The notes under the pieces were generated by a model, which saw only the letters and a list, made by a program, of their open reading frames with translations, had not been told where the DNA came from and searched no databases. The translations under genes were made by a program, and so were the position numbers. A DNA stretch of 64,000 nt from positions 62,001-126,000 of the forward strand of contig JAIWZP010000067.1 in assembly GCA_025201375.1 (NCBI GenBank). The letters run 5' to 3'. The DNA comes from Gongronella butleri (lineage: Eukaryota > Mucoromycota > Mucoromycetes > Mucorales > Cunninghamellaceae). Within the stretch, counting starts at the first letter, position 1; each line of letters opens with the position of its first letter. This document shows positions 1-10,042 of this stretch, piece by piece.

Positions 1-1602
1 ATTGTTCACAAATCAGAGGTAAAAAAAAAAAAAAAGAAAACGAGAAAAAAAAGAAAAAGACGCGTCGTTTTGTCCTTTTCGACGCACGTGCGCGTATTGC
101 TCGCGCTATGCACCCCTCCTCATTTGCGCTCTTGCTCAATTGCTATTTGTTTTATAGCGAGCATAGCTACTCGCGCTTCTTTTTGTACGCGAGCCTCGTC
201 GACAAGGACGGCGACGTTGATTTGACATTGCGAGATCATTCAAGGACAACAGCAGGCATGGTCGTTCAATCGCTGCATAAATTAAAAGACATGAATGATC
301 AAGGTACGCGCGCGTTCTCGCTCCCCCTCCTTGATTTCCGTACATGGAAGAAGCCACGGCATGGCCCCCTTTTTTTCTTTCTTTCGTTTTTTTTACCTTT
401 CCTCCTTTCCTATGATAGATGGCACCTTTTTTGTCTTTTCCGACGTCAGTGTACGGCTGGAAGGTTACTTTCGATTAAGGTTCACGCTGTTTGAAATCAG
501 TGGGTAAAACGTCAAAAGAAAAAACACGGCGTGTTCAAGGACGCGTCGCCAGCTCACGATGACAATTGGTCATTTTTTCTCTCTCTCCCTCCTCGCTATG
601 CATGTTCCAGTTTGACGACGCACCGACGATGCTCCGTTCTATCCGATATCTTTCAAGTTTATTCTCCAAAAAGTAAGTATCCGAGGCATCCATTTTTTTT
701 TGGTTGTGTATCTATTGCTTTGTCTACAAGGCTCATTTGTCTTTTCTCTCATTCTTCACTCACGACAAATGAAAAGCCTTCCCGGGAATGTCAGGTACAT
801 CGCAAATGATTGTTTTTGGCCAATATTTTCCTAATTGTGCTTCTAAATGGCAATTTAGAATCCACGCCGTTGACGCAGTTCCTTTCAAAACAAGGATTGC
901 ACATCCGGATACGCAAGACGACCAAGACACATGCGGATTCTCCGCCCAGGTGAGCCTTTTTTTTTTTTTCCTCCCTTCATTCTTTCCATGTTTCCATGTT
1001 CTTGGATTCCCTATCTCCGCGCAAACGCGCTTTCCGATCAGATTCTTCCCCCTTTTTTTTTTTTGGTTCATTCTTTTTTATTTTATCCCCCCTGGGTTTT
1101 CTTTCGTTCCGATGATAATGGCACCACACATTTCTGCATTGAGCCCACGGTCACACTGACGCGATTTTTATCTTTTTTTTTTAAAAGTAGCAAAAGAAGA
1201 AAAATGCAAGTTGAGTTCCCAGAATGGAAAGTGTATCATCCACCATCGTCGACGGCCGCGTCGGCGCCGCACGCGGCAGATCATATTCACCATCCGCACC
1301 ATTCGCATCATTCGCATCATTCGCACGCCCAGCACGCCCAGCACCACGCTTTCGCACCATCGTCACATCCACAAGTGACTACAGCCGTGGCATCTTCAAG
1401 CACGCCACCCAAGCAATGCATCCAATCCATCATGTCTGTAAAAAATATATTGATTTCACCAAGCCAGCATCAAGACGATCCGCCTCCACCGCGACTGGCG
1501 CCCCTGCCGCTCCCTGTACCATCATTTACACAGCCAAGCCCGCCCCCATTGGACGCGTCTGGTCCCCCCATCTCCAGATCCTATTACCCGCCATCGCGCT
1601 GA
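1..1602 (+). CDS. velvet-domain transcription regulator (5' end missing)
   Basis: Spliced from <1-18, 158-303, 419-503, 611-672, 777-811, 879-949 and 1188-1602; about 276 residues in the window. The conserved velvet core is clear: RFFLYASLVDKDGDVDLTL, then DGTFFVFSDVSVRLEGYFRL and FTLFEISGL, then YSPKTFPGMSG and FLSKQGLHIRIRK. Velvet proteins (VosA, VelB, VelC, VeA) are nuclear regulators that bind DNA through a fold resembling NF-kB and couple development to secondary metabolism. The upstream part of the domain lies outside the window. Downstream of the domain is a basic KRRK patch, a plausible nuclear signal, followed by a His-rich and Pro-rich tail. Seven exons keep one frame to the TGA at 1600. 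The exon joint at 811/879 is chosen because it restores the family motif. The subfamily cannot be fixed without the N-terminus. Confidence 0.9.
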
Positions 1603-2351
1603 CACTCATTTCCGGGGCGTCACACTTCCCTTTTTTTTTTTTCGTTCATTGCAAAAAAAAAAAAAGTCATTGAAACGCAAACAAAGAATAATAAACTGAT
1701 GACTTTTTGTGTAAAACCCCCCGTCTTTAGAGGCAATGCGCGCCCTTTTTTTTTTTTTTGTAAATGGGAGCCAAGCTCGAGAAACACGTACTTCCAGTGT
1801 GCGTGCATGAGCGGCCAAGACTATAAAAAATGGGCAACGCGCGCGCGTTTCATTCTGCATGCACCATAAACATTGGCCATCCAGTGTGACATGATGCAGA
1901 AATCGGCCGACATATCGTCACGAACAGCTAATTGGGGGGAGGGAGGACAAGGAACCGCCATGACGGGTCATCACCCAGGCACATTTATTGAACCGGGTGC
2001 GCGTCGGCCACGCCAGAATGGGTGCCAATGGCCAAAATCACGCCATGACGCGTACATTTTTATTCAAATGCCCCATGATTCCGCGCCCTCGGGGCTGGCA
2101 TTCCCCCCTCTTTTTATGAGTGCGGCAACGGCATTGGGCGCGACAAATGGATGCAAAAATGGGGAAAAATGCAAAAAAAAGAGATGCTCTGGAAGGTTTC
2201 ACGGCTTTTCTACGTGGACGATCAGCCGGTAACCAGCGCAAACCAACGCCGCAAAGCGGCAGTTGAAAAATGAGGTCCTTGTCCCTCCCCCCGGATCGGG
2301 CTTTGCATTCACGTCATTTCTTCTTCACCAAAAAACGAGCTTTGACACACA
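1603..2351. other. intergenic, no gene seen
   Basis: Region between the velvet gene and the WBP4-like gene on the same strand. It holds A/T homopolymer runs and no convincing ORF. A TATAAAAA stretch lies at about 1822-1830, but no downstream ORF fits it. The end of the region is the 5' leader of the next gene. Confidence 0.6.
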
Positions 2352-3338
2352 ATGTAAGCCAAATGAAGCGAATGGGCCCTTTTTTCACGTCACATACTCA
2401 CTCTCTCTCGCTCTCTCCCTCTTTCTTCATGCTAGGGCCGATTTCTGGGTGAGCCAGTCTAAACACTGGTGCAAATATTGCAAAAAATTCGTTTACAACA
2501 ACAAGATCGTAAGTGTTTTGCGTCGCCATCCCGTATTTTGCTCACATTTTTTTCGTTATTCTTGTTTGCCTTTTAGTCCATAGAACGGCACGAAAATGGG
2601 CCAATGCACAAGCAGAATATGCAGCGGCACCTGAGCGATATTTACAAGCGCGGAAAGCAAGAAAAAAAGGATGCCGAGAGCGTGCGACGCGAATTGCAGC
2701 GCATTGAAAAAGCGGCGCAGCTGTCGATGGGCCAGGCCGCCACGCCCGAGGGTGGCATTCCCGCGTCGATCACGGGCGCATCGAGTTCAGGCAGCATTAC
2801 GAGCGCGCCAAAGCCGGTCGACCTCAAGGCCGCTGCAAAACGTGCTGCGGTGCCGTCAACCACCCCAAAAGCCTATATCCCGGCTCCGCCATCGCTCGAG
2901 TCGCTACGAAAAGCGGGACCAAAGCTACAGGGCCGCGATGAATGGGCATTGCCCGAAAAACCATCAGAACCAGAAAAAATTGGCAACGACGACGCGCTCG
3001 TCGGCCAATGGCAAGTCGTCGCGCCACCACCAGAACGCAAAACATCCACCACCAACACCAACCGCGCAAACAACAGCAACAAGCACCACCAGCAAAACGA
3101 CAAATCCGACGCGACCCCCGCACACGACCAGGCGCCAGAGATGCAAGACGACGACGAGGACCAGCATGAGGACCTTTCGCAATTTAAAATCAAAGAAAAG
3201 GAGTTCCCCACCGACGCGGTCTCCTTGGACGACGACGCCGCCGCATCAGAACCAGGCGCGTCCGTCTTTAAAAAGCGCAAATTCGGCGAAAAGGGCGCCG
3301 CAGCACGTAAAAAGATGACTATTCGCAAAAAGACATAG
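2352..3338 (+). CDS. WBP4: WBP4/FBP21-like spliceosomal protein with U1-type zinc finger
   Basis: Predicted exons 2352-2353, 2436-2508 and 2577-3338, 278 residues. The N-terminus MADFWVSQSKHWCKYCKKF closely parallels the start of animal WBP4 and carries the first Cys pair of a matrin/U1-type zinc finger. The His pair follows in SIERHENGPMHKQN. A charged helix comes next (KRGKQEKKDAESVRREL), then a low-complexity middle and a WBP4-like end (VGQWQVV, FKKRKFGEKGAAARKK). WBP4 family members join the spliceosomal B complex. No WW domain is visible, unlike animal WBP4. The start codon appears to be split by an intron (AT|G, donor GTAAGC). The alternative, ATG at 2270 with a weak GTCCTT donor, would give MRADFW instead. 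Function is by family; the missing WW domains make partner choice uncertain. Confidence 0.85.
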
Positions 3339-3498
3339 ATTGTTTTTTTTTCTTCCCCATGCATTGAAACAACATAAAACCCAGGTCTCTTTTGATCCCA
3401 TTGGTGCAGCAGAAAAAGAGGGGGAGGAGCAAGACGCGTCGCTTTATTTTTTTTTTTTAAAAGAAAAAGAACGCGCTTTCGTGTCATTTTTTTTTAAT

Positions 3499-4991
3499 TT
3501 AAAACTTGTACACGTTGGACTCATCGTAGCCCAATTCCTTGAGCAAGCCAGCAACCTCACCCTGTTGCTTGTCCTTGGTCTTGGGGCCGGCAAAGGTGGC
3601 CAACATGGGGTCGGGGCCGCACACAAAGACAACGGACGAGGGCGTTTCTGGCGCAGGCATGTGCTTCTTGAGATCTTCCTTGGTCACATAGCCCGAGATG
3701 CCGTCCCAGTTGGCCGGCGCCTTGTCCAGGGCGTAAACCACCTTGAAGCGGTCAGGGAAACGCTTGGCATAGCTGTCCAATTCCTCCTTGAGCAAGATGT
3801 CTTCCTCGGTGCGGTTGCCAAAGATCAGCGTCACCTTGGTCTTGTCGTTCTTGGAGTTGACGTCGAACACGCGGCGGATCACCTGCAACATGGGCGTGAT
3901 ACCAGTGCCACCGGCCACCATGCCAACATTGTCCACCGTCTTCTCGTCCCAAGCATACTTGGGAATGGGGCCCTTGATGTCCAAGGTGTCGCCAATCTTG
4001 AGATTGTGGATGTGCTTGCTCATCTTGCCCTCAGGGTAGCCCTTGATAATAAAGTCCACATGGCCTTGCGTCTAAAATCATCACACAAAAAAAAGATGCA
4101 TGAGAAAGAAGTGTTCAATTCCATGGCCCTTTTTTTTTATTCTCAAGGCCCTTTTTCTCTCTCAAGACCCGTGCAATGGGCCCCTGCTTTTTTTGTTTTT
4201 TTTTGACGCGCTCAATGCGTTGTTGCACAAGCCCAAGTGCTCTAATCTTGTTCTTTTGTGGCAAAAGCGAGCTAAAAATGGGGTCTTTTTTTTTTTTTTC
4301 CTCTCTCTCTTTTGGCGCGCCCCCAAATTGTCGTCTCGACGCGTCACGTTTTACCTCCTCAGTGGACGTGGGCGTGTAGGGGCGAATGATAAAGCCGGGC
4401 GAGCCGTCCTTTTTCGTGATGGGGTAACGCGTGATGACGCAAGACGCAGTGTGCAAGCCCGACACATGGTCCGCGCTATCCAGCTTGAATCGGAACAAGC
4501 TGGTGTCATGGTTAATCTTTTGCACCTCCGTGAGCTAAGTTTGAAAAAAAACACAGAAAAAAAGGCCAAAATGAGCATAAAATGGATCAAAATTGTGTTT
4601 TTTTCTTACGGTGAACGGCTTGAATTCGTTGGGGTTAAAGGCCTTTGGCGCGTCGGCGAAAGCGACAGCCGGCGCGGAAGCGGCAGCAGGCTTGGCCGAC
4701 GACTGGTTGTAGTAAATACCACCGGCAACACCGGCAGCAGCCAAGGCACCTAGAACAAGACCATTACCACCGGTCTTTTTAGCAGGCTCCGTGCTGTAGT
4801 TACGCATACCGGGACGAGCAACCTAAAAGCAAGACGTGAAAAAGCATAAGTGTCAGCGGCCAAAGGCGAGACAAGGAAAAAAAAAAAAGAAAAAAATGGA
4901 AAAAACCGACGCGTCTTACGTTGGTCATGAAGCGAGAAGTTTGAGCAGAGGCACGAACAGCACCAGAAAGAGAAGAAGAGATAAGACGCAT
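3499..4991 (-). CDS. MCR1: mitochondrial NADH-cytochrome b5 reductase
   Basis: Exons on the minus strand: 4920-4991, 4610-4822, 4355-4534 and 3499-4071; 345 residues. The N-terminus is Ser/Arg-rich without acidic residues (MRLISSSLSGAVRASAQ), typical of a mitochondrial presequence. A small hydrophobic Gly/Ala segment follows (GLVLGALAAAGVAGGIYY), the membrane anchor. The FAD site is RPYTPTS, the NADH site GGTGITPM, and the nucleotide-binding end is CGPDPM. The C-terminus DESNVYKF is the usual fungal end. The enzyme passes electrons from NADH to cytochrome b5 or to D-erythroascorbyl radical in the outer membrane or intermembrane space. The GAG|ACG joint at 4355/4071 restores the conserved stretch after RPYTPTS. 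Intron 3 is 283 bp, long for this window. Confidence 0.95.
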
Positions 4992-5875
4992 GTTTATGAT
5001 TCTGAAAAAAAATAAGAATAATAACAAAAAAAAAGAGAAAGAAACGCGCCAAAATGGACCAAGATGACGCCAGTTTTTTTAATCTGCTGGTTTCAGACAA
5101 GGTCCGGCGGTGGCCCGGTGTGAAATTTACCCGTTGCATCTCTTTTTGTTGACACCGTGGGCATTAACTTAGGCGCACGGCTCCATTGTGCTTCCGATAG
5201 CTTGCATTTTGCTCCCAAATCCCACGCTAAAATCCTTTTGTTGCCACGAACCGGCATTTCCTCGCTCGCTTTTGCTTCTAGACGATAGCCTACATCGTAA
5301 AAAAAAAAAAAAGCCGCCCATCAGCCATGCACGCGCTCTGATTGGCCTGGCAGCATCTCGTTTGACAGCCCGGACGTCAATTCGAATTTTTTGCCCGCTG
5401 TTGAGAAGATGGGTCTATCGAATGGCTCCAAACTTTTTGCACGCGACATGCAACACTTGGCATAACCACGGAAAACGAACAAAAAAGAGACGCGTCCATC
5501 GACACATTGACGAGCACCACGCGATTTTGGACTTTTCAGGGTAAATCAGCTTTTGTTTTCCAAATCGCGGGCATGGCTAGGCCTGGAAACGCATTTTATG
5601 TAAGCGCGTCAGGTACGCGTGATCCACCCTTCATGATTTAAGAGGCGGATTGTCATGACCTTTTTTTTTTTTTTTTTTTTGTTTTCGTCTGTTTTGCTTT
5701 CTTTTTTTACATTTTCACGAAATAAAAAAAAAAAAAACGAGGACGCGTTGGGACGCGCCATTCTTTATTTCTTCATAAATGTGGGAGGGGGGAAAGGGAG
5801 AGCAAATGGAAAAAGGAGACCATTTTTTTCGATTTTTTTCGTTTTTTTTTTCTTTTCAATTGGGTTTTTTTCTTT
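4992..5875. other. intergenic, no gene seen
   Basis: Upstream region of MCR1 and downstream region of the ankyrin gene, both on the minus strand. It contains long T-runs near 5660-5680 and an A-run near 5725. No ORF with coding character was found. Confidence 0.6.
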
Positions 5876-8800
5876 TTACATGGTATGCTTTTGTGCCTTG
5901 ATTGCCAATTTGGCCGGCAGGCCAAAGAGGTGGCGCTTCTTGAGGGGTGTCTTTGCAAGGGATGCGGGGGGAGGAGGTGCATTTACGATGTGAGGGGGAG
6001 GTGAGGAGGAAGAAGAGGAAGTGGATGCAGCGGAGATGGATGGGGAGGATGGTCTGTTGTGGAGGAGATGGCGCGGCGGAGCGTCCTCCTGCTTGTAGCT
6101 CATGTCGAGGGAGAGGGTGATGAGTTTGCTGCTGAGGTAGCTATAGTCGTGCTTGATGAGGGAGACGATGGGGTCCAATTGGACGAAATAGAGCGGCTGG
6201 TCGAGGAACCGTTGCTTTTCCTGCTCGCGGTTCTCTGCAAGAGCGGTGGCCTTGCGTTTCTTATCGGCTGTGTGGATGGAAGTCGGCGACGCGCAAAGCA
6301 TTTTGGCAAGTGGCAGCCACATGCGCTCTTTTTCCTTTTGGGACACGGCACGGCGGCGCAAATGAGGGTACCGCTGCCAGAGCACATGTGTGGAGACGTT
6401 GAGCAGGCGGCTGACTTGCAAATCGAGAACAAAAAGCGCGGAATCCTGTTGCGGTGTGGCGCGATGATGATACATGTACGCTCCGCCATCATAGGCATCG
6501 TCATCCAGCTGGACGGTGTACAATGGCAAGAACCGCATGGCTTCGGTCAGCAGCGAGTCATCGTTATTAGCGACGGCGGCGGCGGCTGGCAACAAGGGCG
6601 ACGATGTGGGCAAGTGCATGGTCTGAGCTGCCAGTGGTGGTGGCGGTGGCGACAGCAATTCTTGCTTGACAATGATCGGATCAGCAAGAGATGAAGGAAT
6701 TGGCGTCTTTGGGTCGTCGCCAGGCATGTAGCGATACATTGGTTGTGGTTGTGGAGGCGGTGGTGGTGTAGAATACAAAGAGGATGGCGCTTGATGGTGA
6801 TGGTGATGGTGATGGTACATGGCCTGTTGTTGTTGTTGCTGCTGGTGCTGTTGCAGGTGCTGTTGCTGAGCCGGATGAGAAGGAGGATGGTGATGATGTG
6901 CAACAGGAGGATGCGGTGCCTGTGGATGATGCGCATGAGAATAAGGAGACGGAGGAGGCGGATAATGATGCTGCGGCGAAAAAGACGCGTGACGCGACGC
7001 GTCGGGATAGTAATTGCGCGGCGCGACGCGTTCTTGTGGCGCGTAGCCATACTCGTACATGGGCGGATGGGTTTGCGAGTGCGAGGGATAAGGATGGGGC
7101 GATTGGGACGCGGGCGCATGCTGTGCGTGGGTGTGTGGATAATGCAGATGCGAATGGTACATGTTGGGCGATGCCGACGACGCAGCGACGGCGCGTGGGG
7201 GAGGCGTCGACGACAGTGATTGACGCGCCGGCGGCGATTCAGGCTGGGTATTATCTGTTAACATGTGAATGTCCATGGGATGCCGATGGTGCGTCGATGA
7301 CGACGATGCAGACGCTGACGCTGAGCGGATGTGGTTCTTTTTCACAAGAGGCGGCGACGGCGGCGCAATGTCCACATGTTCCTCCTTGATCGCCACCACA
7401 GGCGTCGTCAAGCGCGTTTCGTTGACCGTCAAGCGCCGTTTTTTGCTTGATCGCGCTAAAAAGAGGAAAAAGGGGGCGAAATAGAGAAAGTAGAGGAGAA
7501 CGAAAAAAATGAGGAAAAAAGCGAGAAAAAATGAGAAAAAAATACACAATTTTTTTTTTTTTTGTTTCGACGTACCTGGTGCTTTGGGTGGTGGGGAGGA
7601 TGCCTTTTTTTCCAATGGCTGCTTGTCCAATGGCTGCTTGTCCATTGGCTGCTTGCCCATTGGCTGCTTGTCCACTGGCTCCATTGGGTCCAATGCTTGC
7701 TTGTCCAATGCCTGCTGGACGAGCTGGGTAATGGCTGGCAAATCGAGGGCTTTTGCCAATTCGAGGCAGGATTGGCCCTCCTTGTTGCGGACATGAGGGT
7801 CGGCGCCTGCGGTCAAGAGCAGAGCGACGACATCGGGATGATCATTGTCAATGGCGTCATGCAGCGGTGTATCCTGGTCCATGCCCTTGGCATCCTTGTG
7901 TGCGCCTTTTTCAAGGAGCAAGCGGACAACGGCGGCATGGCCACGCAGCGACGCTTCGTGCAATGGCGTGTACCCGGCGTGGTCGGTCAGATTCGGGTTG
8001 GCGCCGGCACGCAGCAATTCGTCGACGGTGCTGGCATCGCCACGGATCGCCCACCGGTGAAGATGTGTGCGCCCGCACGTGTCTTTTTTCTGCAAATCGA
8101 GCTTGGACACATTCACCTTTTTCTTGCCTTCCAACACGGCCTCGACAGACGCTTCGCGCGACGACGCGTTTGATGGCTTGCGGCTGTGTGTTGCTTTTTT
8201 GGCATTGACGTTGCGGCGGCGCCCGCGCGTTGATCCCTTTTCATTGGCCATGGTCACGGGGGCTGCCGAATCGACGTCCATCGCGTCGTTTTTGTCATTT
8301 TTGTCGCGTGAATTGTCGTCAGTTTTCGCATTTTCGTCGGTTTTTGATTTTTTGTCGCGTTTTTCGCTCTTTTCGACGTCGTCGGTCGGCTCGAGGGACG
8401 AGGATCGGCGCTTTGCCCTTCGTGCTGCTGCGGTGGTGGGCGAAGAAGAGGAGGAAGAAGAGGCGGCACGAGCAGGGGTGGCGCGTCGTGCGGGTGGAGG
8501 GGTGTGATTCTGCTCGAGAGCTTCAAAGCTTTTCATGATGGCCGCAATTTTGCGTTCTTCGCGCGACAAGGGTTCGGAACGGGGGGCAGCGGCTGAGAGG
8601 GGCGACGGCTTCTTGGCGGAAGTGTTGATTTTGCGTTGCTTGCGCAAAGTGGTGAAGGTGACTTCGTCAATGGCATCGCTAGTGGCTCGCTGCTTGCGCT
8701 CATCGTCGATGCGAGCGGCCAAATCACGTCGGATGTCGACGTCGGTGGCCACGTCGTACGGCGTCTTTTCGGCATGGTCGCGTGCATGCAGATCGGCGCC

Positions 8801-10042
8801 ATTTTCGAGCAAAAAGAGGACAATGGCCAAATGACCGGCACGACACGCATTGTGAAGGACGGTGGCGCCGGAAATGTCGACATGATTGACAATGGCGCCA
8901 TGGCGTACAAGTGCTTGGACAATGGGCAAGTGGCCATGATGCGCAGCAACATGTAAGGGCGTCCAATGTTGCTCATTGTCCTCGGGGTTCGTATTCACGC
9001 CTTGCGCTAAAAGGTCCAACACCGCGAATTCGTCGTTTTTCTCGCAAAGCTTATGGAGCGAGGTACGGCCCGTGGAGCTATCCCGTGTCATGAGCTGATC
9101 CAACTGTTGTTGCTTTTTCTTGATGATCCGCTCGCATTGCACATTGTCGCACACGTCCAGAGGCTGCTCATGATCGGCATTGATCGCATACACGTCGGCA
9201 CCGTGGTCAACAAGCAATTGCACCATGGGCGCAAATCCATTGGCGCATGCATCGTGTAAAGGCGTGTCATCGCCATAACCTCGCACATTCAACATGGCAC
9301 CATGCGAAATCAGTACCTCGGCAACCTCCACTTGACCCTTTAACGCGGCTTCGTGCAAAGGCACCCACCCGGCATGGTCTTTAAAGTTGACATCCGCCCC
9401 CGAATCAATCAATTCTTGCACCTTGGCAACATTGCCCGATCCCGTGTACACAAACAGCTTGGTGCGACCCGCCTTGTCTGTGCGCTGTGGGTCCATGGAC
9501 GATGGAATACGCCCCTGCTTGTTGTTGCTGCTGCTGCTTTTGCTATTTTTGCTATTTTTGCTGGTGCTGGTGCTGGTGCTGGTGCTGCTGCTCTTTGTAC
9601 GACGGTGCTCGTCCTCTTCTTCTTCTTCTTCGTCATCGTCGTCTTCGTCGTCGTCGTCATCGTCGTCCGCCAGCTTGCGTGGCCGCCCCCGAGGCCGACG
9701 ACGCTTCCCATTCAACGCAACTTCATCGTCGTCGTCATCGTCGTCGTCGCCTTCGCTCTCATGGGCGTCAAAATCAGCATCTTTGCGCTTTTTGTCGTGA
9801 ACCTGCTGCGGCCGCGGCTGTTTCGGCCGCCGCCGCCGCGGTCCATCATCATCGTCGCTCACAGCCGCCGCGCGGCGCTCGGCAGACCGATCTCGCTTCA
9901 ATTGCTCGTGATACTTTGTCAAATTGTCGTCGTCATCGTCCGAAGCCGCGGAAGACGACTTGCGCCGCGCAACAGTCGAATTGGCGTGCTCAGCGTGCTC
10001 GGAGGGCGTCGATGCGGGTATAGAGGAGGAAAGGAGAGGCAT
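5876..10042 (-). CDS. large ankyrin-repeat nuclear protein, Hos4/Set3-complex type
   Basis: Exons 7576-10042 and 5876-7455, 1348 residues after removing a 120-nt intron. The N-terminal 190 residues are acidic and Ser-rich with an AT-hook-like RRPRGRPRK. Two ankyrin blocks follow. The first (about residues 190-450) has repeats such as GWVPLHEAALKGQVEVAEVL and HWTPLHVAAHHGHLPIVQAL. The second has RTHLHRWAIRGDASTVDELL and YTPLHEASLRGHAAVVRLLL. A DKQPM/DKQPL short tandem stretch sits before the intron. The second half is Pro/His/Gln-rich, then ends in a conserved-looking C-terminal module (ALFVLDLQVSRLLNV). Yeast Hos4 is an ankyrin subunit of the Set3 histone deacetylase complex, and long fungal ankyrin proteins with this layout are usually annotated that way; this is inference. 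The intron has no in-frame stop and would encode a false membrane segment if retained. Confidence 0.8.
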   Translation of the reverse strand: MPLLSSSIPASTPSEHAEHANSTVARRKSSSAASDDDDDNLTKYHEQLKRDRSAERRAAAVSDDDDGPRRRRPKQPRPQQVHDKKRKDADFDAHESEGDDDDDDDDEVALNGKRRRPRGRPRKLADDDDDDDEDDDDEEEEEEDEHRRTKSSSTSTSTSTSKNSKNSKSSSSNNKQGRIPSSMDPQRTDKAGRTKLFVYTGSGNVAKVQELIDSGADVNFKDHAGWVPLHEAALKGQVEVAEVLISHGAMLNVRGYGDDTPLHDACANGFAPMVQLLVDHGADVYAINADHEQPLDVCDNVQCERIIKKKQQQLDQLMTRDSSTGRTSLHKLCEKNDEFAVLDLLAQGVNTNPEDNEQHWTPLHVAAHHGHLPIVQALVRHGAIVNHVDISGATVLHNACRAGHLAIVLFLLENGADLHARDHAEKTPYDVATDVDIRRDLAARIDDERKQRATSDAIDEVTFTTLRKQRKINTSAKKPSPLSAAAPRSEPLSREERKIAAIMKSFEALEQNHTPPPARRATPARAASSSSSSSPTTAAARRAKRRSSSLEPTDDVEKSEKRDKKSKTDENAKTDDNSRDKNDKNDAMDVDSAAPVTMANEKGSTRGRRRNVNAKKATHSRKPSNASSREASVEAVLEGKKKVNVSKLDLQKKDTCGRTHLHRWAIRGDASTVDELLRAGANPNLTDHAGYTPLHEASLRGHAAVVRLLLEKGAHKDAKGMDQDTPLHDAIDNDHPDVVALLLTAGADPHVRNKEGQSCLELAKALDLPAITQLVQQALDKQALDPMEPVDKQPMGKQPMDKQPLDKQPLEKKASSPPPKAPGTSKQKKKKLCIFFSFFLAFFLIFFVLLYFLYFAPFFLFLARSSKKRRLTVNETRLTTPVVAIKEEHVDIAPPSPPLVKKNHIRSASASASSSSTHHRHPMDIHMLTDNTQPESPPARQSLSSTPPPRAVAASSASPNMYHSHLHYPHTHAQHAPASQSPHPYPSHSQTHPPMYEYGYAPQERVAPRNYYPDASRHASFSPQHHYPPPPSPYSHAHHPQAPHPPVAHHHHPPSHPAQQQHLQQHQQQQQQQAMYHHHHHHHQAPSSLYSTPPPPPQPQPMYRYMPGDDPKTPIPSSLADPIIVKQELLSPPPPPLAAQTMHLPTSSPLLPAAAAVANNDDSLLTEAMRFLPLYTVQLDDDAYDGGAYMYHHRATPQQDSALFVLDLQVSRLLNVSTHVLWQRYPHLRRRAVSQKEKERMWLPLAKMLCASPTSIHTADKKRKATALAENREQEKQRFLDQPLYFVQLDPIVSLIKHDYSYLSSKLITLSLDMSYKQEDAPPRHLLHNRPSSPSISAASTSSSSSSPPPHIVNAPPPPASLAKTPLKKRHLFGLPAKLAIKAQKHTM
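7456..7575 (-). other. stop-free 120-nt intron in the ankyrin gene
   Basis: The donor reads CCAG|GTACGT and the acceptor TTTTTAG|CGCG. The intron is 40 codons long with no stop, so an ORF caller reads straight through. It would add a Phe-rich hydrophobic stretch that looks like a membrane segment inside a nuclear ankyrin protein. The composition and the splice signals favour an intron. Confidence 0.75.

Noticed and set aside
7456..7575. Membrane segment in the ankyrin protein
   Set aside because: It is encoded by a likely intron with standard splice signals and homopolymer composition.
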